DNA from: Gp1-AA122 sp035631655
GTDB lineage: Bacteria > Acidobacteriota > Terriglobia > Terriglobales > Acidobacteriaceae
Assembly (NCBI GenBank): GCA_035631655.1
Contig: DASQIH010000183.1
Span: forward strand, 6,443 to 70,442
Direction of reading: 5' to 3'
Length of the DNA stretch: 64,000 bases
In this document: piece by piece, positions 24,364-33,818 of the stretch
Layout of the letters: every line of letters starts with the position of its first letter
Position numbering within the stretch: position 1 is the stretch's first letter
Program-made: the position numbers and the translations under genes
Notes under the pieces: generated by a model
The model's input: the letters and a program-made list of their open reading frames with translations, nothing else
Databases searched by the model: none
What the model was told of the DNA's origin: nothing

Positions 24364-27147
24364 TTGAAACTCCTGCTGCCTTTTGCTGCTGCCGTTCCGG
24401 TGGTTATTTTGTTTTTCGCTTCGGCGCAGAGGACTGAGCGCCACGCTATTAATCTGCCAACGAGCAAGATGTTGTCGGCTCCATCGATTGGACGAATCGG
24501 ATTCACGAACAGCTTTCCGGCGACTATTGCTCTCAGTCCTGATGGCCGCTACGCCGCATTGTTGAATGATGGCTACGGGGTGCAGGAAACGCAGGCGCAT
24601 CAATCCATTGCCATTCTTGACATGAACACCAATGAACTCTCCGACTTTCGGGACGACCGTTTCCCGGAAGATGCACACCAGAGCTATTTCCTAGGCCTCG
24701 TGTTCAGCTCGGATGGAAAACAGCTTTACGCATCGGTCGGGTCAGTGACCGATCCTAACGGCGAAAAGCCCGGGGATACCAGCAATGGAATTGCGGTTTA
24801 CAGTTTTCACGAGGGTAAAGTTGTTCGCGAGCGGTTCATCAAAATTCCTCCCCAGAAGCTCGCGGCCAACAGACGCATTGCGAAGGAATTGGCGAAATTG
24901 CCAAAAGGCGAAGCGATTTCTTTTCCCGCCGGTCTGGCCCTGCTAAGTAGCGAAAGATTGCTCGTCGCCAATAATTTGTCAGACAACCTGATCCTGCTCG
25001 ACGTGAACAGCGGGCGCATCCTGAAGACGTTCGATTTAAGCACAAATGAGTTGGTGCCATCGTCTTTTCCGTATACCGTCGTCGCCAGCCGGGATGGACA
25101 GCGCGCCTGGTGCAGTCTGTGGAATGCGTCGCGCGTCGCAGAACTCGATTTGGCCAAGGGGAAAGTGACTCGCTGGATTCCGCTGCTAGAACCGCCCAAT
25201 TCCACCGATCCTGGTTCCCACCCCACGACTATGCTATTGAGTCCGGACGAGAAGCAACTCTACGTTGCGCTGTCAAATGCAGATACAGTAGCCGCAGTGC
25301 CCACAGAGGGCAGCAAGCCGGTCACGTATTTTGACACGCGTTTGCCTAAGCAGAGGTACGCCGGAACGAGTCCCACCGCTTTGGCACTCTCTGGCGACGG
25401 CACGCGTTTATTCGTGGCCGACGCGTCACTCAATGCTGTCGCCGTTTTCGACGTTTCGGCTGTCCATGACGGAGAGACTGGAAATAGCCGCTTGGCAGCC
25501 GGTTTCATTCCCACCGATTGGTATCCGAGTGCTTTGGCGACGCATGGAGACGACCTCCTGATCGCCACGGCGAAGGGGGAGGGAACCGGCCCGAATGCCG
25601 GGCCCAATATCATCAAGACAGAAAAGAGACACCCTACACATCCGTATATTGCCGAGTTGCTGCGGGGATCAATCGGGCGGCTGAATTTCAAGACGGCAGA
25701 GAGCAATCTGGCGGAACTCACCGTCGAGGTGGAGCAGAATAACCTTCTCCGCGGCGACCCTGGAAAGATCGAGTTTCGCAGCGGCATTAATCCCATACGC
25801 CACGTGATCTACATCATCAGGGAAAACCGAACCTACGACCAGATTCTCGGCGATTTAGGCGTGGGCAATGGAGACCCCTCGCTCACCATGTATGGATCGG
25901 ATATCACTCCCAATGCCCACAAGCTGGCGCTTCAGTTCGGAGTGCTGGACAACTTTTACGATAGCGGGGAAGTTTCAGGGAACGGCCATGTCTGGTCCAA
26001 CGCCGCGATTACCAGCGACTACAACGAGCGGACCTGGCAGATTGCTTATCGCGGCAAGGAGCGCAGCTATGATTTTGGCGGGGCGGTCGCCGGTGAATAT
26101 GCGCTGGATCATGGGGAATCCGATATTGATGATCCACAGACGGGCTTTCTGTGGGGCGATCTTGCGCGGCACGGGCTAACTTATCGCGATTATGGTGAAT
26201 TCATCGGTGCGGAATGGTGTATGCCCGAGCCCGGCAGCGCGTCACCCCGGGAAGCGTCGAAGCGCGCAGAAGAAGGGTGTTCCCGTCGAGCGGTAAAGAA
26301 GGGGGAAACTTTGCCGCCTAACGTTGGACAGCCGCACAGTTCACCGAGCCCCTGGCCTTGGGTTGTGCCCCTACTTAAGAGCACGACTGGAACCAAGGCG
26401 GAGCTGAGAGGCCACTTCGACCCAGTCTATCCAAATTTCCGGCTGGATTATCCCGACCAGCTCCGGGCCGATGAGTTTCTCAACGAGTTCGAAGAATTCG
26501 TTCGCGCGCGCAAAGAAGGAAAGGGAGAGGAGCTTCCCAGCTTCGTACTGCTCTATCTTCCCGACGATCACACGGCTGGAACTCGCCCGGGAATGCCTCG
26601 GCCCGCGGCCTCGGTGGCAGACAATGATCTGGCGCTGGGGCGTGTGGTGGAAGCCGTTTCTCACAGCCCGTACTGGGATGACACGGCGATTTTTGTCTTG
26701 GAAGATGATGCGCAGAACGGCGCCGACCACGTGGACGCCCATCGTTCGATCGCGTTCGTGATCAGCAAGTATTCGCCGGGATCTGCGGATCATCCGTTTG
26801 TGGCTCACCAGTTCTATACCACTGTGAACCTGGTGCATACGATGGAAGAGTTGCTCGGGCTGCCTCCCATGAATCAGAACGATGCTTACGCTCCGGTCAT
26901 GGCGCCGCTGTTTTCGGGGCCGGGAGATCAGGCAGCATTCAATGCGGATTGGCGGAATCGCGACAACAGCCTGATCTATCAGATGAACCCCGCCAAAGGA
27001 CCGGGAGCGGAGATCTCCAAAAGGTTGGATTTTTCTCGCCCGGACGCCGCGGATGCATCCGTGCTCAATAAAATTCTTTGGCGCGATCGCAAAGGCAATG
27101 CAGCGATGCCTTCGCCCAAGCACACCGTATTCGCGCCCGGCGACTGA
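24364..27147 (+). CDS. secreted beta-propeller/phosphoesterase fusion protein
   Basis: A 927-residue exported protein. A signal peptide (about 1-21) is followed by a YncE/cytochrome-D1-like beta-propeller (about 30-450; D-G-R-Y-A-A-L-L-N-D-G-Y, S-S-D-G-K-Q-L-Y, S-P-D-E-K-Q-L-Y repeats). The C-terminal part (about 475-880) is a phosphoesterase of the phospholipase C/acid phosphatase type (Y-I-I-R-E-N-R-T-Y-D-Q-I-L-G-D, then G-N-G-H-V-W-S-N, later L-P-D-D-H-T and D-D-A-Q-N-G-A-D-H-V-D). It could release phosphate outside the cytoplasm, which fits its place after phoU. The start is TTG with AGGGAG upstream; the next ATG would lose the signal peptide. The substrate is unknown. Confidence 0.85.
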   Translation: MKLLLPFAAAVPVVILFFASAQRTERHAINLPTSKMLSAPSIGRIGFTNSFPATIALSPDGRYAALLNDGYGVQETQAHQSIAILDMNTNELSDFRDDRFPEDAHQSYFLGLVFSSDGKQLYASVGSVTDPNGEKPGDTSNGIAVYSFHEGKVVRERFIKIPPQKLAANRRIAKELAKLPKGEAISFPAGLALLSSERLLVANNLSDNLILLDVNSGRILKTFDLSTNELVPSSFPYTVVASRDGQRAWCSLWNASRVAELDLAKGKVTRWIPLLEPPNSTDPGSHPTTMLLSPDEKQLYVALSNADTVAAVPTEGSKPVTYFDTRLPKQRYAGTSPTALALSGDGTRLFVADASLNAVAVFDVSAVHDGETGNSRLAAGFIPTDWYPSALATHGDDLLIATAKGEGTGPNAGPNIIKTEKRHPTHPYIAELLRGSIGRLNFKTAESNLAELTVEVEQNNLLRGDPGKIEFRSGINPIRHVIYIIRENRTYDQILGDLGVGNGDPSLTMYGSDITPNAHKLALQFGVLDNFYDSGEVSGNGHVWSNAAITSDYNERTWQIAYRGKERSYDFGGAVAGEYALDHGESDIDDPQTGFLWGDLARHGLTYRDYGEFIGAEWCMPEPGSASPREASKRAEEGCSRRAVKKGETLPPNVGQPHSSPSPWPWVVPLLKSTTGTKAELRGHFDPVYPNFRLDYPDQLRADEFLNEFEEFVRARKEGKGEELPSFVLLYLPDDHTAGTRPGMPRPAASVADNDLALGRVVEAVSHSPYWDDTAIFVLEDDAQNGADHVDAHRSIAFVISKYSPGSADHPFVAHQFYTTVNLVHTMEELLGLPPMNQNDAYAPVMAPLFSGPGDQAAFNADWRNRDNSLIYQMNPAKGPGAEISKRLDFSRPDAADASVLNKILWRDRKGNAAMPSPKHTVFAPGD

Positions 27148-27195
27148 CCGAGCGAGACTGGCTTTTGCCACGCGATGGCAATAGGCTTGGTCTCC

Positions 27196-27201
27196 TATAA
27201 T
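27196..27201 (+). promoter_or_regulatory. -10 element for the pncB-pncA operon
   Basis: A perfect TATAAT 16 nt before the TTG start at 27218. No good -35 is seen. The leader would be under 12 nt but still holds GAGG. Confidence 0.5.
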
Positions 27202-27217
27202 CTTCTTGAGGCGCATC

Positions 27218-28591
27218 TTGTCAGAAAACCGCCATTCCGCCCTGCTTACGGATCTCTACGAGCTCACGATGGCAGCCGCGTATTTCGAGAACAACTTCCG
27301 GGCCAAGGCGAGTTTTGAACTTTTCATACGGTCTTTGCCGCCGGAACGGAATTACCTGCTAGCCGCCGGGCTGGAGCAGGTGCTGGATTATCTGGAGAAT
27401 CTCCAGTTCGAGCCCGAAGATATTCAATTCCTGCGCAGGCAACGTGTGTTTGAGCACGTCAGCGACAAGTTTTTCGAATATCTCAGGAGCTTTCGCTTTA
27501 CGGGCGAGGTGTGGGCCATTCCGGAAGGCACGCCGGTTTTCCAGGAGGAACCGCTGCTAAGGGTCACCGCTCCCATCATTGAAGGTCAGGTCGTCGAGAC
27601 GTTTCTGCTCTCCATGATGACCTTTCAGACGATGATTGCCTCCAAAGCGGCGCGCGTGGTGCGGGCGGCGCAGGGACGGGGTGTTATCGAGTTTGGGACG
27701 CGGCGCGCTCATAGTCCAGAGGCCGGGACATTGGCCGCGCGGGCAGCCTATGTTGGCGGCTGCATTGGAACCTCCAACGTGGAAACGGGGCGACGTTTTG
27801 GCATTCCCACGTTCGGGACGCTGGCACACTCGTTCGTGATGGCTTATGAGGAGGAGGAGGAAGCCTTCCGGCGTTTCGAAGACATTTTCCCCGAGCACAC
27901 CACCCTGCTGGTGGACACCTACGACACCCTGGCGGCCATCGACAAGATCATTCAGGCAGGATTACGTCCTAAAGCGGTGCGTCTTGATAGCGGAGATGTT
28001 GTGGAGCTTTCTCGGGCAGTGCGGCAGCGACTGGATGAAGCGGGCCTGACCGCCACCGAGATTTTTGCCACGAGCGATCTCGACGAATTCGTGATCAGCG
28101 ACATCCTGGCTCGCGGTGCTGCGGTCGACGCGTTTGGGGTGGGCACCAGCCTGGCGGCTTCCAAAGACGCTCCCACATTAGGCGGAGTGTACAAGTTGGT
28201 GGATGTGTACACGGGAGAACGGCCGTCCTATCGCGCCAAGTTGAGCCCCGGCGGGAAAGCTACTTACCCAGGGTGCAAGCAGGTTTACCGGTTGAAGGGT
28301 GCAGATCAAAGACATGCGGAAGATGTTATTGCACACTGCACGGAAAGTTATGCGGAAGCGGAACCGCTGCTGGCTTGCGTGATGCGCGATGGCAAGCGTC
28401 TGGCAGCTTCCCCGAAAATCGAGCAGGTTCGCGAACGCGCCCAGGTCGAATTGGCCAAGCTCCCTGAGGAGTATCACCGCCTGGATCCAGTGCCGCCCTA
28501 TCCCGTACGTTTCAGCCGGGAATTGCAGAGGCTATTAGAAGATTTCCGTAGCCGCTTCGCTCAGCCGGTGACACGCAGAGGAGTGGTATGA
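27218..28591 (+). CDS. pncB: nicotinate phosphoribosyltransferase
   Basis: A 457-residue enzyme converting nicotinate plus PRPP to nicotinate mononucleotide in NAD salvage. Motifs are L-T-D-L-Y-E-L-T-M-A-A-A-Y (about 10-22), E-F-G-T-R-R-A-H-S (about 159-167), G-C-I-G-T-S-N-V and R-L-D-S-G-D (about 254-259). I chose the TTG at 27218 because GAGG lies 6 nt before it; a TTG at 27206 is the alternative. The stop overlaps the nicotinamidase start by 4 nt (ATGA), and the two enzymes catalyse consecutive steps. Confidence 0.95.
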   Translation: MSENRHSALLTDLYELTMAAAYFENNFRAKASFELFIRSLPPERNYLLAAGLEQVLDYLENLQFEPEDIQFLRRQRVFEHVSDKFFEYLRSFRFTGEVWAIPEGTPVFQEEPLLRVTAPIIEGQVVETFLLSMMTFQTMIASKAARVVRAAQGRGVIEFGTRRAHSPEAGTLAARAAYVGGCIGTSNVETGRRFGIPTFGTLAHSFVMAYEEEEEAFRRFEDIFPEHTTLLVDTYDTLAAIDKIIQAGLRPKAVRLDSGDVVELSRAVRQRLDEAGLTATEIFATSDLDEFVISDILARGAAVDAFGVGTSLAASKDAPTLGGVYKLVDVYTGERPSYRAKLSPGGKATYPGCKQVYRLKGADQRHAEDVIAHCTESYAEAEPLLACVMRDGKRLAASPKIEQVRERAQVELAKLPEEYHRLDPVPPYPVRFSRELQRLLEDFRSRFAQPVTRRGVV

Positions 28592-29217
28592 GGTTGTTGT
28601 TCTGGGATGTCGACACGCAGGTCGACTTCATGGAGCCGGGCGGAAAATTGTATGTTCCCGGGGCGGAAAAGATCATCCCCAACGTCCAACGACTGAATCA
28701 GTGGGCGGCTTCGCATCAGATCCAAGTCGTATCAAGCACAGATGCGCATCTGCCGAGCGATCCTGAGTTTCGAGATTATCCGCTTCATTGCTTAGCCGGG
28801 ACGCCCGGGCAGCAGAAGGTCTCGGGAACAACGCTGACAAATCATTATGTGCTGCCCAACCGGAAAGTGGACCTGCCTGCGGACCTTGCGGCCTACCCGC
28901 AGATCATTGTCGAGAAGCAGGCGCTCGATGTGTTCACAAACCCGAATGTCGAGGCGCTGCTCGCGTGCCTCGGGAAGGATCGTGAAATTGTTCTTTATGG
29001 CGTGGTGACCGAGATTTGTGTGGACCGGGCGGCGCGCGGCCTGCTTTCACGCGGATACGCGGTGAATGTGGTGGAGGATGCCATCCGGCACTTGGACGAA
29101 GAAAAAGGGCGCGCAACGGTCGCAGAAGTTCAGCGGCGTGGTGGACGGGTGATGAGCACCGAGGAAGTTGTGAAGGCGGCAAAACAACACCGAGATTCCT
29201 CGCTTTGCTCGGAATGA
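28588..29217 (+). CDS. pncA: nicotinamidase (isochorismatase family)
   Basis: A 209-residue hydrolase converting nicotinamide to nicotinate. The catalytic triad is visible: D9 in W-D-V-D-T-Q, K109 in V-E-K-Q-A-L-D-V-F, and C144 in V-T-E-I-C-V-D-R-A. A metal site is suggested by D-A-H-L near residue 53. It is translationally coupled to pncB, which uses its product. The last seven codons and the stop are supplied by a dispersed 29-nt repeat also found at 6318-6346, so the C-terminal tail is repeat-derived. Confidence 0.93.
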   Translation: MRLLFWDVDTQVDFMEPGGKLYVPGAEKIIPNVQRLNQWAASHQIQVVSSTDAHLPSDPEFRDYPLHCLAGTPGQQKVSGTTLTNHYVLPNRKVDLPADLAAYPQIIVEKQALDVFTNPNVEALLACLGKDREIVLYGVVTEICVDRAARGLLSRGYAVNVVEDAIRHLDEEKGRATVAEVQRRGGRVMSTEEVVKAAKQHRDSSLCSE

Positions 29218-29222
29218 CAAGC
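29194..29222. repeat. dispersed 29-nt repeat, copy 2, forming the pncA 3' end
   Basis: It matches 6318-6346 at 28 of 29 positions. It encodes pncA residues 203-209 and provides the TGA stop. Confidence 0.85.
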
Positions 29223-29278
29223 ATCGAAGGGTTCCCCTCCGGAATGAGAACCACTAAGGGTTTTAGCTATTAGGGGCT

Positions 29279-30946
29279 CTAGCCGCGCGGGTTGAGCGGA
29301 ATTGTTGGCAAGAACTGCGGCGGCTTGCGGAGCTTGGTCGCCTGTTCGAAGGAGTAGGCGAGCTTGATCAGGGTAGGCTCGCTCCAGGCTCGTCCGAAGA
29401 AGGAAATCCCGACCGGCATGCCGTGAATGAAGCCGGCGGGAACGTTGATGTTCGGATACCCTGCTACGGCAGCCGCATTCGAACTGCCTCCTGTGAAGTG
29501 ATCCCCGTTGAGAAGATCGGTGAGGCAGGAGGGGCCAGCGGTGGGTGCGACGATTGCGTCCAGCTTGTTCTTATCCATCAAGGCATCGATCCCTTCCGTG
29601 CGCGCGAGTTTACGGTTCTTGTCCAGCGCGTCGAGGTACTCCTTTTCGGTCAGGGGCCCTTTGGCTTCCGACTTGATGAAAAGGTCCTGGCCGAAGTAGG
29701 GCATCTCTTTCTCTTTGTTTTTCTCGTTGAAATCGATGATTTCCTTCAGCGAGCGCACGGGAGCACTGGGGCCGAGGCGGGAGAGGTATGCGTTTAAATC
29801 GGCTTTCAATTCGTAATAGAAGACCATGAGCTCGGAGTCGTCGAATTTTCCGAAGGTCTCGATATCAGCAGGATCGACGAGCGTCGCACCTTGTTTCTTC
29901 ATTACGTCAAGCAAGCCATTCATCAAGGCGTCTACATCTTCGCTGAACCCGAAATACTTTCGGGCGACGCCGATGCGTGCGCCTTTCAGGCCGGTGGGAT
30001 CGAGAAATCGGGTGTAGTCGGTGAGAGATTTGCCCTCGCTAGCGAGAGTTGCGTCATCGGAGCGGTCCACGCCGGTGAGCACGCCCAGGAGTATGGCCGC
30101 GTCTTTTACTGTGCGCGCCATAGGGCCGGCGCCATCCTGAGTGTGCGAAATCGGAATGATTCCTGTGCGGCTGACCAGACCGACCGTGGGCTTGATGCCG
30201 ACAATGCCATTGGCTGACGAGGGGCAGACAATAGAGCCGTCGGTCTCCGTTCCAATGGCTGCGGCGCAGAAGTTCGCGGCTACGGCGGCTCCCGAGCCCG
30301 AGCTGGAACCGCAGGCGTTGCGGTCGAGCGCGTAGGGGTTCTTGGTTAAGCCGCCGCGGCCGCTCCAACCGCTGGTCGAATGGCTGGAACGGATATTGGC
30401 CCATTCGCTCAAATTGGTTTTCCCGATGATCACGGCACCGGCTGCGCGAAGCTTCTGCACGACCGTCGAGTCCTGCGGCGGCTTGGCTCCAACCAATGCC
30501 AGGGAACCGGCGGTGGTCATCATCTTGTCGGATGTATCAAGGTTGTCTTTGATCAGAAGGGGGATCCCGTGCAAAGGCCCGCGAAGCTTGCCTGCTTGGC
30601 GCTCCTGGTCCATGGTATCGGAGATCGCGAGCGCATCGGGGTTAATTTCGATGAGCGCATTGATGGCAGGACCCTGCTTGTTCAGCGATTCAATGCGGCT
30701 CAAGTACTTTTCTGCTATGGAATGTGCAGTGTATTTGCCCGACTTCATGCCATCCTGGAGGGCGGAAGACGAAATCTCATCCAATTCGAAAGCAGGGACT
30801 TCCGGTGCGGGCGAGTTGGACCTGGGGAGTTCGCGTGCGGCCCCGAGGGCGGGCAGGATGGCGGCGCTTGCTCCGGCGACCACACTCGTTTGAAGAAACC
30901 GGCGGCGGGTGGGAATTCTAGGATTGGCATTCTTCCTTTGGTTCAA
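29279..30946 (-). CDS. Tat-exported amidase (amidase signature family)
   Basis: A 555-residue secreted amidase. The N-terminus has a twin-arginine signal (R-R-R-F-L-Q-T-S-V-V-A-G-A, about 14-26). The Ser-cisSer-Lys triad is visible: Lys in L-L-I-K-D-N-L-D, the cis-Ser region G-S-S-S-G-S-G-A-A-V-A, and the nucleophile Ser in T-D-G-S-I-V-C-P-S. Such enzymes hydrolyse amides; the substrate cannot be told from sequence. The start is TTG at 30946, with AAAGGAG 7 nt upstream; the ATG at 31018 would add 24 residues without a ribosome binding site. It is convergent with pncA. Confidence 0.9.
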   Translation of the reverse strand: MNQRKNANPRIPTRRRFLQTSVVAGASAAILPALGAARELPRSNSPAPEVPAFELDEISSSALQDGMKSGKYTAHSIAEKYLSRIESLNKQGPAINALIEINPDALAISDTMDQERQAGKLRGPLHGIPLLIKDNLDTSDKMMTTAGSLALVGAKPPQDSTVVQKLRAAGAVIIGKTNLSEWANIRSSHSTSGWSGRGGLTKNPYALDRNACGSSSGSGAAVAANFCAAAIGTETDGSIVCPSSANGIVGIKPTVGLVSRTGIIPISHTQDGAGPMARTVKDAAILLGVLTGVDRSDDATLASEGKSLTDYTRFLDPTGLKGARIGVARKYFGFSEDVDALMNGLLDVMKKQGATLVDPADIETFGKFDDSELMVFYYELKADLNAYLSRLGPSAPVRSLKEIIDFNEKNKEKEMPYFGQDLFIKSEAKGPLTEKEYLDALDKNRKLARTEGIDALMDKNKLDAIVAPTAGPSCLTDLLNGDHFTGGSSNAAAVAGYPNINVPAGFIHGMPVGISFFGRAWSEPTLIKLAYSFEQATKLRKPPQFLPTIPLNPRG

Positions 30947-31072
30947 AGGATCACTCCTTTTGCTGGGTGGGCATGTTAAGGGCTTATGACGAGGCAAGTC
31001 AACGAATGCGAGGTCCACATAACAGAAAATGGATGTTGGACTTGGGGTGGAAGCAGGCCTTCACCCCGCCCC

Positions 31073-31093
31073 GCACGGGTCGGAGACCCGTGC
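31073..31093. repeat. 3-nt-loop palindrome CGGGTC-NNN-GACCCG
   Basis: GCACGGGTC, loop GGA, GACCCGTGC: a perfect 9-bp stem in the spacer between divergent genes. The core (GGGTC-NNN-GACCC) recurs at 35269-35287 inside a coding region. A second imperfect stem (GCCGAGC...GCTCGGT) follows near 31121. Confidence 0.75.
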
Positions 31094-31153
31094 CCACACG
31101 CGACGTTCAAACATCGCCGAGCCCCGGCCAGCTCGGTTAGACTCTAATGATTA

Positions 31154-33049
31154 ATGAGCTCTGCTGCGAAAACCGAGCCTAAGAAGCGTCAGAAGCTGCG
31201 TGTAATCATCCCGATGGTTTGGGAGCTGGTGCGCCCGCGACGGGGATTGCTTGCGATCGGTTTCGGGTTGATGGTGGTCAACCGGGTTTCGGGCCTGGTG
31301 CTTCCCTACTCGACCAAGTTTCTGATCGACAGTGTTATCGTCAAGCGGCATCTTGAACTGCTCAAGCCGCTGATTTTGCTGGTGCTGGCCGCGACCGTTG
31401 TCCAGGGGATTACTTCGTTTTCGCTGACCCAACTGCTATCGAAAGCTGCGCAGCGGCTCATTGCCGAGCTTCGGCAGAAAGTACAGGCGCATGTGGGGCG
31501 GCTGCCGGTAACCTTCTACGATTCGACCAAGACCGGCACGCTGGTGTCGAGGATCATGACCGACGTGGAAGGCGTACGTAACCTGATCGGCACGGGGTTG
31601 GTGGAATTTGCGGGCGGGCTGCTCACTTCCGCGATTGCTCTGGTGGTTCTGTTCCGGATCAGCGCCCTGATGACTCTGCTGGCTTTTGGGTTCCTCCTGT
31701 GCTTCGCAGTTGCGCTCAACAAGGCTTTTGGCACGATCCGGCCGATCTTCCGCGAGCGGGGCAAGATCAATGCGGAGGTTACCGGGCGGCTGGCTGAGTC
31801 GCTGGGCGGCGTGCGGGTTATCAAGGGCTACCATGCGGAAGAGCGGGAAGAGAAAGTCTTTGCCAGGGGGGTGCAGAGGCTGCTCGATAACGTGATGCGC
31901 ACCTTGACGGCTACTTCTGTAATGAGCCTGTCGGCGAGCCTGCTGATGGGGGTAGTGGGAGCCGTGATCATGTTTGTGGGTGCGCACCAGATCATGGCCG
32001 GCACGCTGACCATCGGCGGGTTTTTCACCTATACGTTGTTTCTCGGATTTCTGGTTGCGCCCATTATTCAAATCGTTGCCATCGGGACGCAACTCACGGA
32101 AGCTCTGGCCGGACTGGAACGCACTCACGAGATTTTGAGCGAGCGGGCGGAGGATCGTGACCCCAGCCGTACAGTTGGGCTCGACGATATCGAGGGAAAG
32201 ATTGAGTTTCAGAATGTCAGCTTCAGTTATGACGGCAACCGCACAGTCCTGAGTGGTGTTTCATTTCAGGCGCAACCCGGCACAGTGACAGCCTTGGTCG
32301 GTTCGTCGGGTTCGGGAAAATCAACTACGATCGGTCTGATTTCTGCTTTTTACGTGCCGACGGAAGGCAAGATTCTTCTTGATGGCGTCGATCTGAGTAC
32401 GGTCCGTCTCGATTCCTATCGCACCCGGCTGGGCGTGGTGTTGCAAGAATCGTTCCTCTTTGACGGCACCATTCGGGAGAATGTGGCGTTCTCACGCCCG
32501 GAAGCTACCGAGGAAGAGATCATGCGGGCTTGCCGGATTGCCCGAGTGGACGAGTTCGCGGAGAGTTTTGCGGACAAGTACGACACCGTGGTCGGCGAGC
32601 GCGGTGTCAAGCTTTCCGGCGGCCAGCGGCAGCGGATTTCGATCGCGCGGGCGATTCTGGCCGAGCCGCGCATCTTAATACTCGATGAAGCTACTTCCAG
32701 CCTCGATTCGGAATCGGAAGCGATGATCCAGCAGGGCCTTTCTTACCTGATGCAGGGACGGACGACTTTCGTGATTGCGCATCGCCTGTCAACCATCCGG
32801 CGCGCTGACCAGATCCTCGTCGTGGAGCAAGGAAGGATTGTGGAGCGAGGCACGCATGAGGAGCTTTTCGAGCTCCGCGGACGTTATTACGAGTTATATA
32901 CGAAGCAGCACGGGCTGGAGACGAATCTATTCCTGGCTCCGGGCGAGGGTGACATTGCGCCCGTGGCGACCGAAGAGACGGGCGGGAATGGCAAGGGCGA
33001 GGTCGGCGCGGCCGACGCTTTGCGTCTTATCAGGGGAGAGGTGCGCTGA
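31154..33049 (+). CDS. ABC exporter, MsbA/Sav1866-like half transporter
   Basis: A 631-residue fused membrane and ATPase protein. About six transmembrane helices (roughly 15-330) are followed by the nucleotide-binding domain. That domain has Walker A G-S-S-G-S-G-K-S-T (about 382-390), signature L-S-G-G-Q-R-Q-R (about 489-496), Walker B I-L-I-L-D-E-A, and H-loop A-H-R-L-S-T. It would work as a homodimer exporting lipids, peptides or drugs. It ends with a short acidic tail. The next gene starts 7 nt later, and four genes run on as one operon with the MacB-like pair and an esterase. Confidence 0.92.
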   Translation: MSSAAKTEPKKRQKLRVIIPMVWELVRPRRGLLAIGFGLMVVNRVSGLVLPYSTKFLIDSVIVKRHLELLKPLILLVLAATVVQGITSFSLTQLLSKAAQRLIAELRQKVQAHVGRLPVTFYDSTKTGTLVSRIMTDVEGVRNLIGTGLVEFAGGLLTSAIALVVLFRISALMTLLAFGFLLCFAVALNKAFGTIRPIFRERGKINAEVTGRLAESLGGVRVIKGYHAEEREEKVFARGVQRLLDNVMRTLTATSVMSLSASLLMGVVGAVIMFVGAHQIMAGTLTIGGFFTYTLFLGFLVAPIIQIVAIGTQLTEALAGLERTHEILSERAEDRDPSRTVGLDDIEGKIEFQNVSFSYDGNRTVLSGVSFQAQPGTVTALVGSSGSGKSTTIGLISAFYVPTEGKILLDGVDLSTVRLDSYRTRLGVVLQESFLFDGTIRENVAFSRPEATEEEIMRACRIARVDEFAESFADKYDTVVGERGVKLSGGQRQRISIARAILAEPRILILDEATSSLDSESEAMIQQGLSYLMQGRTTFVIAHRLSTIRRADQILVVEQGRIVERGTHEELFELRGRYYELYTKQHGLETNLFLAPGEGDIAPVATEETGGNGKGEVGAADALRLIRGEVR

Positions 33050-33056
33050 ATTTTTC

Positions 33057-33818
33057 ATGACTCCGGGCCCGCAATCCCAACAAAACGGCTCAATCGTGGT
33101 GCGCACCGATGACGTGTGCCGTCACTACCGCATGGGAGAGACCTTGATCCGTGCCGTGGATGGCATTTCTCTGCAGGTGCACGCGGGAGAATTTGTCGCA
33201 CTGCTGGGAAGCTCAGGATCGGGAAAATCATCACTACTTAATTTAATCGCCGGGCTCGACCGGCCGACCTCAGGCGCCGTGGTGGTGCAGGGAAGTGATT
33301 TGGCGCAGCTCTCCCGAGAAGCCCTGGCTAAATACCGGCTGCACACTGTGGGCATGGTTTTTCAATCCTTCAACCTGATTCCCAGCATGACTTTGATGGA
33401 GAACGTGGAACTGCCCATGCGATTTGCCGAGGTCGAGCGTAATCAGCGCGAAGGACTGGCCAGGAGAGCTTTAGATCGGGTGGGTCTGACCATGCGGTTG
33501 CAACATCGGCCGGTTGAGCTTTCCGGGGGCGAGCAGCAGCGAGCGGCGCTGGCGCGGGCGCTGATCAACCAGCCGCGGCTCCTGTTGGCGGACGAACCCA
33601 CGGGCAATCTCGACAGCCATACTGGAACCGAGATCATGGAGCTGATTCGCGAGTTCAACCAGTCGCTGGAGATGACGGTGATCATGGTCACGCATGAGCG
33701 AGCGCTGGCGGAACACTACGTCAAACGGATGATCTTTTTGGCGGATGGAAAGCTGGCGGGAGATGAGTCGAATGCCGCGGCGGGTGTCGCAAACAGCAGG
33801 CAGGGAGCCCAGGCATGA
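33057..33818 (+). CDS. MacB/LolD-like ABC transporter ATP-binding protein
   Basis: A 253-residue ATPase of the MacB/LolD type. It has Walker A G-S-S-G-S-G-K-S-S, Q-loop F-Q-S-F-N-L-I-P-S, signature L-S-G-G-E-Q-Q-R and Walker B L-L-L-A-D-E-P-T-G-N-L-D. I chose the ATG at 33057, 7 nt after the upstream stop; the frame is open further upstream only because it overlaps the previous gene. It pairs with the permease that follows with a 4-nt ATGA overlap. The role is export or mechanotransmission rather than uptake. Confidence 0.92.
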   Translation: MTPGPQSQQNGSIVVRTDDVCRHYRMGETLIRAVDGISLQVHAGEFVALLGSSGSGKSSLLNLIAGLDRPTSGAVVVQGSDLAQLSREALAKYRLHTVGMVFQSFNLIPSMTLMENVELPMRFAEVERNQREGLARRALDRVGLTMRLQHRPVELSGGEQQRAALARALINQPRLLLADEPTGNLDSHTGTEIMELIREFNQSLEMTVIMVTHERALAEHYVKRMIFLADGKLAGDESNAAAGVANSRQGAQA

